Positions 19,614-27,650 of a stretch of 64,000 nt of DNA are shown piece by piece. Numbering within the stretch: position 1 is the first letter of the stretch; each line of letters starts with the position of its first letter. The notes below the pieces were generated by a model. That model worked only from the letters and a program-made list of their open reading frames with translations, was not told the DNA's origin and searched no databases. A program made the position numbers and the translations under genes. This stretch comes from Pseudomonas sp. PDM18. GTDB lineage: Bacteria > Pseudomonadota > Gammaproteobacteria > Pseudomonadales > Pseudomonadaceae. The stretch covers positions 186,001 through 250,000 of the forward strand of contig NZ_JACVBX010000011.1 in assembly GCF_014852585.1 (NCBI RefSeq). Reading direction: 5' to 3'.

Positions 19614-19937
19614 TCAGCGTTCGAAACCGTATTCACGCTCGACGCGGCTGATGCGTACGCGGAAGACGCTGTACCAGTCGCGACGGCCGGCCTGCTGGGC
19701 CATGCGGTGCTCGGTCTGCTGCTTCCACTGGCGGATGGCGGATTCGTCGCGCCAGTAGGACACGGTCAGCCCTAAGCCGTCGGAGCCGCGAGCCGACTCG
19801 ACGCCGAGGAAACCGTCCTGCTGCGTGGCCAGCTCGAGCATGCGTTCGGCGGTGGCGCCGTAGCCTTCGTCCAGCTCGGTACGCAGGGACGTGAAGGTCA
19901 CCGCGTAGTAGGGCGGTTGAGGTGTGCGGGCGATCAT
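19614..19937 (-). CDS. Antibiotic biosynthesis monooxygenase (ABM) domain protein
   Basis: The 107-residue protein has the ABM dimeric alpha-beta barrel pattern: YYAVTFTSLRTELDEGYGATAERMLELATQQDGFLG (read in parts) and GLTVSYWRDESAIRQWKQQTEH. Relatives include quinol and haem monooxygenases such as YgiN, but also proteins of unknown activity. Its start codon overlaps the stop of the upstream amidotransferase-like gene (ATGA), so the two proteins are translationally coupled and probably act together. CAGGAG precedes the ATG. Confidence 0.87.
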   Translation of the reverse strand: MIARTPQPPYYAVTFTSLRTELDEGYGATAERMLELATQQDGFLGVESARGSDGLGLTVSYWRDESAIRQWKQQTEHRMAQQAGRRDWYSVFRVRISRVEREYGFER

Positions 19938-20680
19938 GCGGGGCTCCTGAGGCGGCTGGGCTCTTGGCTGGATTGATGGCGGAAAGCGGCGGACAGGAGC
20001 GCTTCGGCCAGCGGCACAGCGATTCCGGCCAGCGCCTTGCGCTCGGGCTGGAACAGCGTGGCGACGAAGAACGGATGATCGCTCGCTTCCAGTGCGCGGA
20101 TGTTGCCGTCCTCGCCATGGGCGCAGGCGCGCAGCGAGCCGCCGAACAGATCGTCCTGAAGTTCCGGGTTGACCCCGTACCGGCAGTGATAGCCTTCGCG
20201 GATTTCCGGCAGGCCATAAATCGCCGCCAGGTGCGAGCCGGCGATGAGGCGGATGGTCTCGCTGACTTCCACCAGCGAACAGGGCAGGGCATGCACCACC
20301 GGGCGCGCCGCTTGGGGATCCAGCTCGGAATGGGCCGCGTCGCTCCAGCCGAGGACGTTGCGGGCGTGCTCCAGCAGGGCGTGCTGGAAGCCGCCGCAAG
20401 TGCCGAGGAAGGGCACCTGGTTTTCGCGGGCGAAGGTGATCGCCTGCAGCGCGCCTTCGGTGTTGAGGTAAGGGCTGCCGGGGATGCACCAGAAGCCGGA
20501 ATAAACCTCCAGATCCAAGCCTTGGGCGAGGCGCGGAGTGTCCAGCCAGTCCAGGCGCAGGGTGCCCGAATGCGGCAGCAGCGATTGCTGCAGGGCCAGG
20601 GGAATTGCCCAGTGGGCAGTGACGCGACTGTCACGGTCGCCGATCAGGCCTATGCGCAGTGCTTTACGACGTTTTCCCAT
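19934..20680 (-). CDS. Class I glutamine amidotransferase-like protein related to CTP synthase C-terminal domain
   Basis: The 248-residue protein resembles the amidotransferase domain of CTP synthase. The nucleophile elbow is FLGTCGGFQHALLE with C95, and GFWCIPGSPY fits the oxyanion strand. Near the C-terminus, HPFFVATLFQPE aligns with the CTP-synthase segment HPWFVACQFHPE; the catalytic histidine of the Cys-His-Glu triad is therefore replaced by glutamine. If the alignment is right, ordinary glutaminase activity is doubtful. It is the first gene of a two-gene operon with an ABM protein and is divergent from a LysR regulator gene that probably controls it. Confidence 0.85.
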   Translation of the reverse strand: MGKRRKALRIGLIGDRDSRVTAHWAIPLALQQSLLPHSGTLRLDWLDTPRLAQGLDLEVYSGFWCIPGSPYLNTEGALQAITFARENQVPFLGTCGGFQHALLEHARNVLGWSDAAHSELDPQAARPVVHALPCSLVEVSETIRLIAGSHLAAIYGLPEIREGYHCRYGVNPELQDDLFGGSLRACAHGEDGNIRALEASDHPFFVATLFQPERKALAGIAVPLAEALLSAAFRHQSSQEPSRLRSPA

Positions 20681-20736
20681 CCTGTGTTCCCCTGGCGTCG
20701 TGGCCCATTGGCGGGCCCATGGGAGGCAATTTATAG

Positions 20737-20774
20737 TTGCGCAGGTGCAATCGAAAATGGGCGGTTGCGCAACC
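20737..20774. promoter_or_regulatory. Candidate LysR operator in the divergent promoter region
   Basis: The 107-base gap between the amidotransferase-like gene and the LysR gene holds two TTGC dyads: TTGC-N6-GCAA at 20737-20750 and the perfect 12-bp palindrome GGTTGCGCAACC at 20763-20774. The shared TTGCGCA core and T-N-A dyad form suit a LysR regulator acting in both directions. Confidence 0.55.
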
Positions 20775-20787
20775 TTGGAGTGCGTCG

Positions 20788-21660
20788 ATGCAATACCGTC
20801 TGGAATACGCCGATCTCGCTCTGGTGCTGGCGCTGGTGCGTGGGGGCAGCCTTGCGCGCGCCTCGGAATTGCTCGAGGTAGACGTCTCCACCGTTTTCCG
20901 CGCTGTGCGCCGGCTGGAAAAGGCATTGGGCACCGCGCTGTTCGAGAAGGGCCGCAATGGCTACCTGGCCACCGCCACCGCGCAGCAACTGGCGACTCAG
21001 GCGGAACTGGCCGAACAGGCGCTTGAGGCGGCGCGCCTTGGCTTGGAGCAGGGCCACGATGTGCTCAGCGGCACCGTGCGCCTGACCTGTTCCGATACCG
21101 TGCTGCAGGGGTTGCTGCTCCCAGCCCTGGCGCGCTTCATGAAGCGCTACCCGGCGTTGAACCTGGAGCTGACCACCTCCAACGCCTTCGCCAACCTCAG
21201 CCGCCGCGACGCCGACATTGCCCTGCGCCTGACCAACGCGCCGCCGGAGCATCTTGTGGGACGCAAGCTGGGAGAGGTGCACTACGTCCTCTGTGCCCAC
21301 CGCGATTACCTGGCTGAGCAGGGCGACCGTCCCTGGCAGGATATGAGCTGGATCGCACCGGATGACTTTCTGCCCGACCACTCCAGCGTTGCCTGGCGCC
21401 GCCAGGTGTTCCCGACGGTACTGCCGGCGTATCGCTGCAACAGCATGCTGTCGGTCCTCGATCTGTGCCGAGCGGGCCTGGGGCTGGCGGCGCTGCCGGC
21501 GTTCCTGCTGCGCCCGGACGACGGGTTGCAGGTGCTGGAGCCGGAGCTGCCCGGCTGCAGCATCCATCTCTGGTTGCTGACCCGGCCGGACTGCCGGGCG
21601 TTGCGGGCGGTGGTGACGCTGTTCGAGGAACTGGCCGGGAGTATTCGTTTGCCGGCCTGA
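20788..21660 (+). CDS. LysR-family transcriptional regulator
   Basis: A 290-residue LysR protein. The winged helix-turn-helix occupies about residues 5-62 (ARASELLEVDVSTVFRAVRRLEKALG), followed by the effector domain (VRLTCSDTVLQGLLLPALARFM, GLGLAALPAFLL). The ATG at 20788 follows TTGGAG. It is divergent from the amidotransferase/ABM operon, and the gap between them contains two dyads with a shared TTGCGCA core, so self-regulation and control of that operon are the simplest reading. The inducer is unknown. A strong terminator follows. Confidence 0.9.
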   Translation: MQYRLEYADLALVLALVRGGSLARASELLEVDVSTVFRAVRRLEKALGTALFEKGRNGYLATATAQQLATQAELAEQALEAARLGLEQGHDVLSGTVRLTCSDTVLQGLLLPALARFMKRYPALNLELTTSNAFANLSRRDADIALRLTNAPPEHLVGRKLGEVHYVLCAHRDYLAEQGDRPWQDMSWIAPDDFLPDHSSVAWRRQVFPTVLPAYRCNSMLSVLDLCRAGLGLAALPAFLLRPDDGLQVLEPELPGCSIHLWLLTRPDCRALRAVVTLFEELAGSIRLPA

Positions 21661-21663
21661 ACG

Positions 21664-21692
21664 AAAAGACCCCGCTACGAGGCGGGGTCTTT
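21664..21692 (+). terminator. Rho-independent terminator after the LysR gene
   Basis: Stem AAAGACCCCGC / GCGGGGTCTTT with a short loop. Since the gene on the other strand ends just beyond it, the hairpin can serve both directions. Confidence 0.85.
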
Positions 21693-21707
21693 GGTCTGTA
21701 GCAGTAC

Positions 21708-22094
21708 TTACCAGTGACGGTAGTGCCCCGGCGGGCCGTAGTAGCCGGGGCCGTAATAGCGCGGCGGACCATAATAGCGGGGCGGGCCGTAGTAGCGCGG
21801 GCCGGGCACCACCACGACCGGTCGGTAGACTGGCTGATACACCGGTTGATATACGGGCTGGTAGACCGGCGCCGGCTGGTAGTACACCGGTGGCGGCGGG
21901 TAATAGGCGACCGGTGGCGGCGGAGCGTAATAAGGCGCCGGCGCGGGTTGCGAGCCGGCGACCACTGCACCCCCGACAACGGCGCCGACCACCGCGCCGA
22001 TCGCGGCGGCATCGGTGTTGCTATTGGCCGCGGCCTGGCCGGCGAGGGCAAGGCCGGCGCAGAGCAGGGCGATCTGGGGGAGACGGTGAAGCAT
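21708..22094 (-). CDS. Secreted Tyr/Pro-rich repeat protein with glycine-zipper segment
   Basis: The 128-residue protein has a signal peptide ending at AAA near residue 23, then a glycine-zipper-like stretch (AAIGAVVGAVVGGAVVAG), then low-complexity Tyr/Pro repeats: several YQPV units and a triplicate RYYGPP unit before a His-rich end. No catalytic family is recognisable. The composition suggests an envelope-associated or surface structural protein. The ATG at 22094 has a perfect AGGAGGTG ribosome-binding site, so the longer upstream frame is not the start. Its repeat number is likely to vary between strains. Confidence 0.8.
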   Translation of the reverse strand: MLHRLPQIALLCAGLALAGQAAANSNTDAAAIGAVVGAVVGGAVVAGSQPAPAPYYAPPPPVAYYPPPPVYYQPAPVYQPVYQPVYQPVYRPVVVVPGPRYYGPPRYYGPPRYYGPGYYGPPGHYRHW

Positions 22095-22319
22095 GATGCA
22101 CCTCCTGAGGAACCCGGCGAGAAACCAGGTATCTATGAGACATCGGCCTCGAAAGAATCGTAACGCCGCCGGTGTAAAGGTTGTGTAAATGGCGCCGTAC
22201 GGCTCTGCCACGGGCATCGCGTGTATCAGCCTGCAATATATCCATCTGCTGCCGCAGCCTTCGGGCTGGTAAGGTGGCGCCTTTCGCGTTTTTTCCATGA
22301 AGAATCAGGGAGACTTTCC

Positions 22320-22646
22320 ATGCCCTTCAATCGAGTGACTTTCCTGTCGCTTCTCGCTGTCGCCGCCCTTGCCGGTTGCAGTTCCAAGGATTCCTCGTCC
22401 GACGCCGCCCAGCCGGCCGCGGACGACTCGTCGGCCATGACCGGCACCTGTCACGCCAAGGCGGTGCAGTCGATCATCGGCAAGGTCGTCAATCCGACCC
22501 TGACCGAGGAAGCTCGCCGCGACGCCGGCGCCAGCGTTGCCCGCGTGCTCACCCCACACCAGCCGGTGACCATGGAGTACAACTCGCAGCGCCTGAACAT
22601 CGATGTCGATGATAACCAGGTGGTGAAGCAGGTCTCCTGCGGCTGA
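22320..22646 (+). CDS. Lipoprotein with I78 peptidase-inhibitor-like domain
   Basis: The 108-residue protein has a lipoprotein signal with lipobox LAGC at C20, a short Ser/Asp/Ala linker, and a C-terminal domain beginning at TGTCHAKAVQSIIGK. The ending QPVTMEYNSQRLNIDVDDNQVVKQVSCG (read in parts) matches the I78 inhibitor family, including the R-L-N core and the final Cys that would bridge to the first Cys. In Gram-negatives such small envelope proteins can inhibit subtilisin-like proteases. The outer- or inner-membrane location is not resolved. The start follows a GGGAG site. Confidence 0.85.
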   Translation: MPFNRVTFLSLLAVAALAGCSSKDSSSDAAQPAADDSSAMTGTCHAKAVQSIIGKVVNPTLTEEARRDAGASVARVLTPHQPVTMEYNSQRLNIDVDDNQVVKQVSCG

Positions 22647-22670
22647 GCCCTCCGCCAGCCAGCGCCCATG

Positions 22671-22698
22671 AAAAAGCCCCGCCTAGGCGGGGCTTTTT
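22671..22698. terminator. Bidirectional terminator between two convergent genes
   Basis: Stem AAAAAGCCCCGCC / GGCGGGGCTTTTT with a two-base loop, with A and T tracts on both sides, so it can stop transcription from either strand. Confidence 0.92.
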
Positions 22699-22713
22699 CG
22701 TTTCCAGTGCGGG

Positions 22714-22971
22714 TCAGCGGTTGGCGGGCTTCTTGATTACGCGCAGCGCCTGGCTCGACTGGTTGACGCACTCCTTGTAATCGCCGGCCTTCTTCGCCGC
22801 CTCGGCCTTGGCGACATACTCGTGAACCACATTGACCTTCACGCCGGTGGCGTTGGGATTGGCGGTCTTGAGGAAGTCGGTGATCTGCTGCAGGTTGCCG
22901 TCGCACAGTGCGCTATCAGCGAAGGCGGGTACGGAAAACACCATGGCCAGGAGCAGGGCATACTTTTTCAT
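22714..22971 (-). CDS. Small secreted hypothetical protein
   Basis: The 85-residue product has a typical signal peptide (MKKYALLLAMVFSVPAFA, cut after AFA). The mature part has two cysteines (ALCDGNL and KECVNQS) that could form a disulphide, and a helical acidic/basic middle (EYVAKAEAAKKAGDY). I recognise no family, but this type of short helical periplasmic protein is common in Pseudomonas. GGAGAA precedes the ATG at 22971, and a bidirectional terminator separates it from the I78 lipoprotein gene. Confidence 0.78.
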   Translation of the reverse strand: MKKYALLLAMVFSVPAFADSALCDGNLQQITDFLKTANPNATGVKVNVVHEYVAKAEAAKKAGDYKECVNQSSQALRVIKKPANR

Positions 22972-23093
22972 CCAGGTTCTCCTCGATTTTCGATGCGCAA
23001 GTCTCGCGGCTGCGTAGCTTGCTAAGTGTCGACCTGCTGGCGACCTGCAAGATTCATTTCAATTTCCGCAACAAGGGTTGAGGTCGTAGCGCT

Positions 23094-24017
23094 TCATAGC
23101 GCACTGAAGCGCTGCTCCAGGCCTTGGTTGCGGAAGTGCTCGATGACGTAATCGACGAATACCCGCGTCTTTGCCGGCAGTAGTTTCTGCGCGGCGTAGT
23201 AGAGCGCGGTGTTGCCGGCGTTCACGTACCACTCCGGCAACACGCGCACCAGGCGCCCGCTGTCCAGGTAGGGCACGGCGTGCTGCATGCTCACCAGGGT
23301 CACGCCCAGATCCATGAGGGCGGCGACGCACGCGGCTTCCGGGTCACTGAAGGTCATGCGCTCCTTCAGCGCGATCGGCGCCTGGGCCTGCTGGCGATTG
23401 GTCAATGGCCAGGGGCGCACGCGGCCAGTCTGCGGCGAGCGGATGCGGATGCCATCGTGGCTGGGCAGGTCCGACGGATAACGGATTGCCGGACGGCCGT
23501 CGAGGTAGGCCGGCGAGGCCAGCAGCACCAGGTGCGCGGGGCTCAGCTTGCGCGCCACGACGCCGGGCGGCAGCTCGAAGCCGCCACCGATGGCCGCGTC
23601 GAAGCCTTCGGCGATGAGGTCGACCTGGCGATTGTCGAAGTGCCAATCCGGGCGAATTGCCGGGTAGCGCCCGAGGAATTCTCCCAGCAGCGGCAGGATG
23701 TAGTCGCGGCCGAACACCAGCCCCATGCTGACCTTCAGCATGCCGCTGGGCTGGCCGTCGGCGCTCGCCAGGTTGGCGATGGCGCTCTGCAGGCTGGCCA
23801 GGCCGCCGCTGGCCTCGACGAGAAATCGCTCGCCGGATTCGGTCAGTGTCAGGCTGCGGGTACTACGCTGGAACAGCCGCACGCCCAGGTTGTTCTCCAG
23901 CCGCGCCACGTTCTTGCTCACGGCCGCCGGGGTCAGGCCCAGGCGCCGCGCCGCGGCGGCAAAGCTGCCGGCCTCGGCGCTGCGGACGAAGCATTCGATA
24001 CTGATCAGGCTTTCCAT
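23094..24017 (-). CDS. LysR-family transcriptional regulator
   Basis: This 307-residue protein is a LysR regulator of the large CrgA/AaeR-like group. The helix-turn-helix is at residues 4-60 (SFAAAARRLGLTPAAVSKNVARLE), and the effector domain contains GRYPAIRPDWHFDNRQVDLIAEGFDAAI, which is the group's hallmark. It is divergent from a short-chain dehydrogenase gene with a 123-base gap, and LysR/SDR pairs of this type usually represent a repressor or activator and its target. The start at 24017 is the first ATG of the conserved N-terminus. Confidence 0.92.
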   Translation of the reverse strand: MESLISIECFVRSAEAGSFAAAARRLGLTPAAVSKNVARLENNLGVRLFQRSTRSLTLTESGERFLVEASGGLASLQSAIANLASADGQPSGMLKVSMGLVFGRDYILPLLGEFLGRYPAIRPDWHFDNRQVDLIAEGFDAAIGGGFELPPGVVARKLSPAHLVLLASPAYLDGRPAIRYPSDLPSHDGIRIRSPQTGRVRPWPLTNRQQAQAPIALKERMTFSDPEAACVAALMDLGVTLVSMQHAVPYLDSGRLVRVLPEWYVNAGNTALYYAAQKLLPAKTRVFVDYVIEHFRNQGLEQRFSAL

Positions 24018-24140
24018 GGGTGGTATTCCGGACGTTTGGTATCGACTGAATATAGCGATTACTGGCTACCGAGTGACGAGTCCGAGAGGGAAACTGGCCC
24101 CGTCGAACTTACTCCCCCACTAGATTCCTGGAGACATCAA

Positions 24141-24899
24141 ATGACCACCACGCAAACCACTCAATCCCTCGCCGGCAAAGTCGCTTTCGTACAGGGCGGC
24201 TCCCGCGGCATCGGCGCCGCCATCGTGCAGCGCCTGGCCCGCGAAGGCGCTGCCGTGGCCTTCACCTACGTCAGTTCGGCGCAGAAGGCCGAAGACCTCG
24301 CCGCCAGCATTGAGGCCGCTGGCGGCCGCGCCCTGGCCCTGAAGGCCGACAGCGGCGATGCAGCTTCGGTGCAGCAGGCCATCGACACCGCGGCTCAGCG
24401 CCTGGGCGGCATCGACATCCTGGTGAACAACGCCGGCGTGCTGGCCATCGCCCCGGTGGAAGAATTCAGCCTGGAAGACCTCGACCGCACCCTGGCGGTG
24501 AACGTGCGCAGCGTCTTCGTCGCCATCCAGGCCGCCGCGCGGCACATGGGGCAGGGCGGACGCATCATCACCATCGGCAGCACCAACGCTGACCGCATGC
24601 CCTTCGGTGGCGGCGCCGTCTACGCCATGAGCAAGTCGGCCATCGTCGGCCTGACCAAGGGGCTGGCCCGTGACCTCGGCCCGCGCGGCATCACCGTGAA
24701 CAACGTGCAGCCCGGCCCGGTAGACACCGACATGAACCCGGCCGACAGCGACTTCGCGGCCTCCCTGATGGACCTGATGGCGGTGGGTCGTTATGGCAGG
24801 GCGGAAGAAATTGCCGCCTTTGTCGCCTACCTCGCGGGTCCGGAAGCCGGTTACATCACCGGTGCCAGCCTGACCATCGACGGCGGCTTCGGGGCCTGA
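24141..24899 (+). CDS. Short-chain dehydrogenase/reductase (SDR)
   Basis: A 252-residue classical SDR with cofactor motif GGSRGIG near residues 19-25, NNAG near residue 95, catalytic Tyr-Lys in YAMSKSA, and C-terminal TGASLTIDGGFGA. It probably uses NADP(H), given the Ser-Arg in the glycine motif. The substrate is unknown. CCTGGAG lies 10 bases upstream of the ATG. It is the probable target of the divergent LysR gene. Confidence 0.92.
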   Translation: MTTTQTTQSLAGKVAFVQGGSRGIGAAIVQRLAREGAAVAFTYVSSAQKAEDLAASIEAAGGRALALKADSGDAASVQQAIDTAAQRLGGIDILVNNAGVLAIAPVEEFSLEDLDRTLAVNVRSVFVAIQAAARHMGQGGRIITIGSTNADRMPFGGGAVYAMSKSAIVGLTKGLARDLGPRGITVNNVQPGPVDTDMNPADSDFAASLMDLMAVGRYGRAEEIAAFVAYLAGPEAGYITGASLTIDGGFGA

Positions 24900-24930
24900 T
24901 CGACTCTTGGTAAGAACAGCGCGGCCGGGC

Positions 24931-26019
24931 TCAGGCCCGGTCGCGGCTCTGGATGTTCCAGTGCTCGGAGGTGGCGGCGAGTTTTTCCGAGAGCATCTCC
25001 ACTTGTTCATACAGACGCAGGGTGAGCCAGTAGAAACCCTGCTTCTCGAAGGAGTCGGTGAGGTTGTGCGGCCGTACCGGCAGGTTGTCCAGGCCCTGGC
25101 AGGCCTGTACCAGCTTACTGGTGCGACTGAACTTCAGGGCGTGGGCCGATTGCAGCAGCAGGCGGCCGATGATCTGCCGGTGCGAGTCGAGGCTGGCCGG
25201 CACCGGTTCTATCTCCCCGGCCTCGGCGGCGAACTGCCGCGAGGCGATCAGCGATTCCAGGGTGCCCATGATTGCGCGGTGGATGCGCTGGAGAATCTCC
25301 AGCTCGCGTAGCGGCATCGCAGTCTCCTTCGATACCGGCCCCAGATGAGCGCGGGATGCCACCAGGCGGTGGTCCAGTTCCTCCAGTTGGCGGGCGAAAT
25401 GCTCAGGCGTGAAGTCGTGGTTGGACGACAGCTGTCCGTACATCCGCGCGCAGGCCCGCAGGTTGTCCGAGAGCAGGTAGCGCCAGACGTAGACCGCCCG
25501 CAGCGGGTAGATCTGCGAGAACAACAGCGCCACCGCGACGCCGATCAGCACGTTGGCCGAGCGCCACAGCCCTTCGGTGAAACCCGTTTCACCGGGGCCG
25601 GCGACGATGCACATGGTTATACCCGCCAGCAGCGCGACGTAGCCGGGCCTGCGGATCGCATAGAAGGCCGAGGCCGCACCCAGCACCGACATGGTCAGGT
25701 AGGTGAGGGTGAGCGAACGGGTCTGGTCGTAGATCGCGATCACGCACAAGCCCAGCGCCGCGCCGACCAGGGTGCCCATCACGCGCTCGTAGGATTTGCC
25801 GCGAATCGTCCCTTGGTGCACCAGCCCGCCCATCACCACCAGCACCGTCACCGAAGCCCAGAGACCGTGGGGTAATTTCAGAGCGCTGGTCAGCAGCATC
25901 GAGGCGAGCAGCGCGAGGCCGACGCGCACGCAGTGAATCCAGGCGGCATAGCGATAGCGTGTGTAGGGATTGGCCAGGCGACGGAACGGCAGGGTGAGGA
26001 TCGAGGGTTGCTTCGCCAA
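24931..26019 (-). CDS. FUSC-family inner-membrane protein
   Basis: The 362-residue protein has an N-terminal half with about six membrane helices (ALLASMLLTSALKLPHGLWASVTVLVVMGGL and VLIGVAVALLFSQIYPLRAVYVW, read in parts), then a soluble cytoplasmic helical half. This matches FUSC/YccS/AaeB-like proteins but is about half the length of AaeB. Family members are implicated in aromatic-acid efflux or fusaric-acid resistance, usually with an adaptor protein; none is adjacent here. Translation appears to start at TTG (26019), with AGGAG nine bases upstream. Orientation is convergent with the SDR gene. Confidence 0.85.
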   Translation of the reverse strand: MAKQPSILTLPFRRLANPYTRYRYAAWIHCVRVGLALLASMLLTSALKLPHGLWASVTVLVVMGGLVHQGTIRGKSYERVMGTLVGAALGLCVIAIYDQTRSLTLTYLTMSVLGAASAFYAIRRPGYVALLAGITMCIVAGPGETGFTEGLWRSANVLIGVAVALLFSQIYPLRAVYVWRYLLSDNLRACARMYGQLSSNHDFTPEHFARQLEELDHRLVASRAHLGPVSKETAMPLRELEILQRIHRAIMGTLESLIASRQFAAEAGEIEPVPASLDSHRQIIGRLLLQSAHALKFSRTSKLVQACQGLDNLPVRPHNLTDSFEKQGFYWLTLRLYEQVEMLSEKLAATSEHWNIQSRDRA

Positions 26020-26104
26020 GGGAAGCGGCTCCTGTGCGGGTGCGGCGATGCAGCAAGGTTAGCCGCTCCCAGCCGGCAGGGGCGGCCTTGAGTCAATCTC
26101 CTGG

Positions 26105-27535
26105 TTATTGCCGGCCGACGAAGTAGTAGTCGCGCTCGCCGACGCGGAAGTGCTGCAGCACGCTCAGCGGCGCCAGCGGCACGGTCTTGCTTTCCAGCAG
26201 GGCGATGTGTTCGTCTGGCTGGCCGAGGAAGTTCATCAGCTCCTCGTGGGTCTGCAGCGCGGGGAGCAGGCTGCGGCTATAGAACACGCTGGCGCCGGCG
26301 AGGCGCTCGCTGGGCTGGAACAGCGCCACCTGGCGCCCGGCCATCTGGTGCTGGCGAATCCGCTCGGTTAGCGGCAGGAAGGATTCGTGCTGGTCGGCGC
26401 GGGGTTCGATCCATATCGCATAACCCAGGTAGCAGGCGGGTATCAGTAGGACCAGTAACACCGCGGCGCGGCGCATCCATTGCGAGGCCCGGAAATGCCA
26501 GCGCGTCAGCAGGGCGTGGCCGTATTCCGCGGCGATCACCGCTGCTGCCGGAGCCAGCGCCATCAGGTAGACCATGCGCTTGCTGGAAGCGAGGGTGAGC
26601 AGGACGAACTGCGCCGCCAGCCACAGGATGAAAAACAGCAGGTAACGGTCCTTCGCCAGGCGCTTGCGGAAATGCCAGAGCCCGAGGTAGAGCAGGATGT
26701 TCCACGGCAGGAAGGCCTGGGGCAGGCGCACCAGGTAGTAGTAGAAGGGTTCGAAGTGCCCCGCTTCGCTGAACGAGCCGCTGAAGCGCCCGACGCTGTT
26801 GGTCCAGAGGATTTCCTGCAGGGCCGCGCTGCCACCGTTGCGGTAGAGAAACAACAGCCAGATCAGCAGCGGCACCAGACCCGGCAGTGTCCAAAGCAGG
26901 GGGCGCAGCCAGGTGGACACTTCCAGCCGGCGCCTTGCCAGGCTGTCCCACAGCAGGCAGGCGAAGATCACCACCCCCGGCAGCGCCAGCCCCAGCACAC
27001 CCTTGCTCAGGGTGGAGATGACAATCCCCAGGGCGAACGCCAGCCAGTCCTGCGTGCGCCCCGGCGGCCAGAGCCAGGTCTTCAGGAAGGACAGCAGTGC
27101 CAGGGTCACGCCCAACGTGAGCAGTGCGTCTTCGCCCACCTGCCGGGCGTTGGCCCAGAAGCTTGCCAGGGTCATCAGCATGAGTGCGGCAAGCAGCGCC
27201 AGAGTCGCCGGTCGGCCGATGCGTCGGAGCGCGCTGTAGAGCAGCAGCACGCTGAACAGCCCGGCGAACGCCGACGCCAGCCTGACGGCAAAAGTGGTGG
27301 GGCCGAACAGGCGGATAGCGACGACGTCGAGCCACAGGCTCAGCGGCGGTTTCTCGAGAAATGGCACAGCGTTCAGACACGGCGTTACCCAGTCGCCGTC
27401 CAACTGCATCTCCATCGCGATGCCCGCCACCCTGGGCTCGGTGGAACCCTGCAACTGATGATTGCCCAGCGCGAAGAAGAACAGCAGGCCGCCCAGCACG
27501 AACAGGAGGAGAAAGTGGTGGCGTGGTCGGAGCAT
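26105..27535 (-). CDS. ArnT-like glycosyltransferase (GT39/GT83 family)
   Basis: A 476-residue polytopic inner-membrane protein with about eleven hydrophobic helices. The N-terminal periplasmic loop has the family acidic residue in STEPRVAGIAMEM, and the aromatic-rich NAVPFLEKPPLSLWLDV matches the substrate loop of ArnT/PMT-like enzymes. ArnT adds 4-amino-arabinose from an undecaprenyl donor to lipid A, but this protein lacks neighbouring arn genes, so it may transfer another sugar. The start at 27535 gives a proper first helix. It is divergent from a metallophosphatase gene. Confidence 0.85.
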   Translation of the reverse strand: MLRPRHHFLLLFVLGGLLFFFALGNHQLQGSTEPRVAGIAMEMQLDGDWVTPCLNAVPFLEKPPLSLWLDVVAIRLFGPTTFAVRLASAFAGLFSVLLLYSALRRIGRPATLALLAALMLMTLASFWANARQVGEDALLTLGVTLALLSFLKTWLWPPGRTQDWLAFALGIVISTLSKGVLGLALPGVVIFACLLWDSLARRRLEVSTWLRPLLWTLPGLVPLLIWLLFLYRNGGSAALQEILWTNSVGRFSGSFSEAGHFEPFYYYLVRLPQAFLPWNILLYLGLWHFRKRLAKDRYLLFFILWLAAQFVLLTLASSKRMVYLMALAPAAAVIAAEYGHALLTRWHFRASQWMRRAAVLLVLLIPACYLGYAIWIEPRADQHESFLPLTERIRQHQMAGRQVALFQPSERLAGASVFYSRSLLPALQTHEELMNFLGQPDEHIALLESKTVPLAPLSVLQHFRVGERDYYFVGRQ

Positions 27536-27650
27536 TGCAGGTCCAGGGGAGGCTTGTTGCCTGCATGTATAGGCGACATTTCGTTAACGCGGAATTAACC
27601 TTTGCGGTGCTTCACTGCATCCCTCGCCCGGTATTCCCCTGGGGGTTGCC

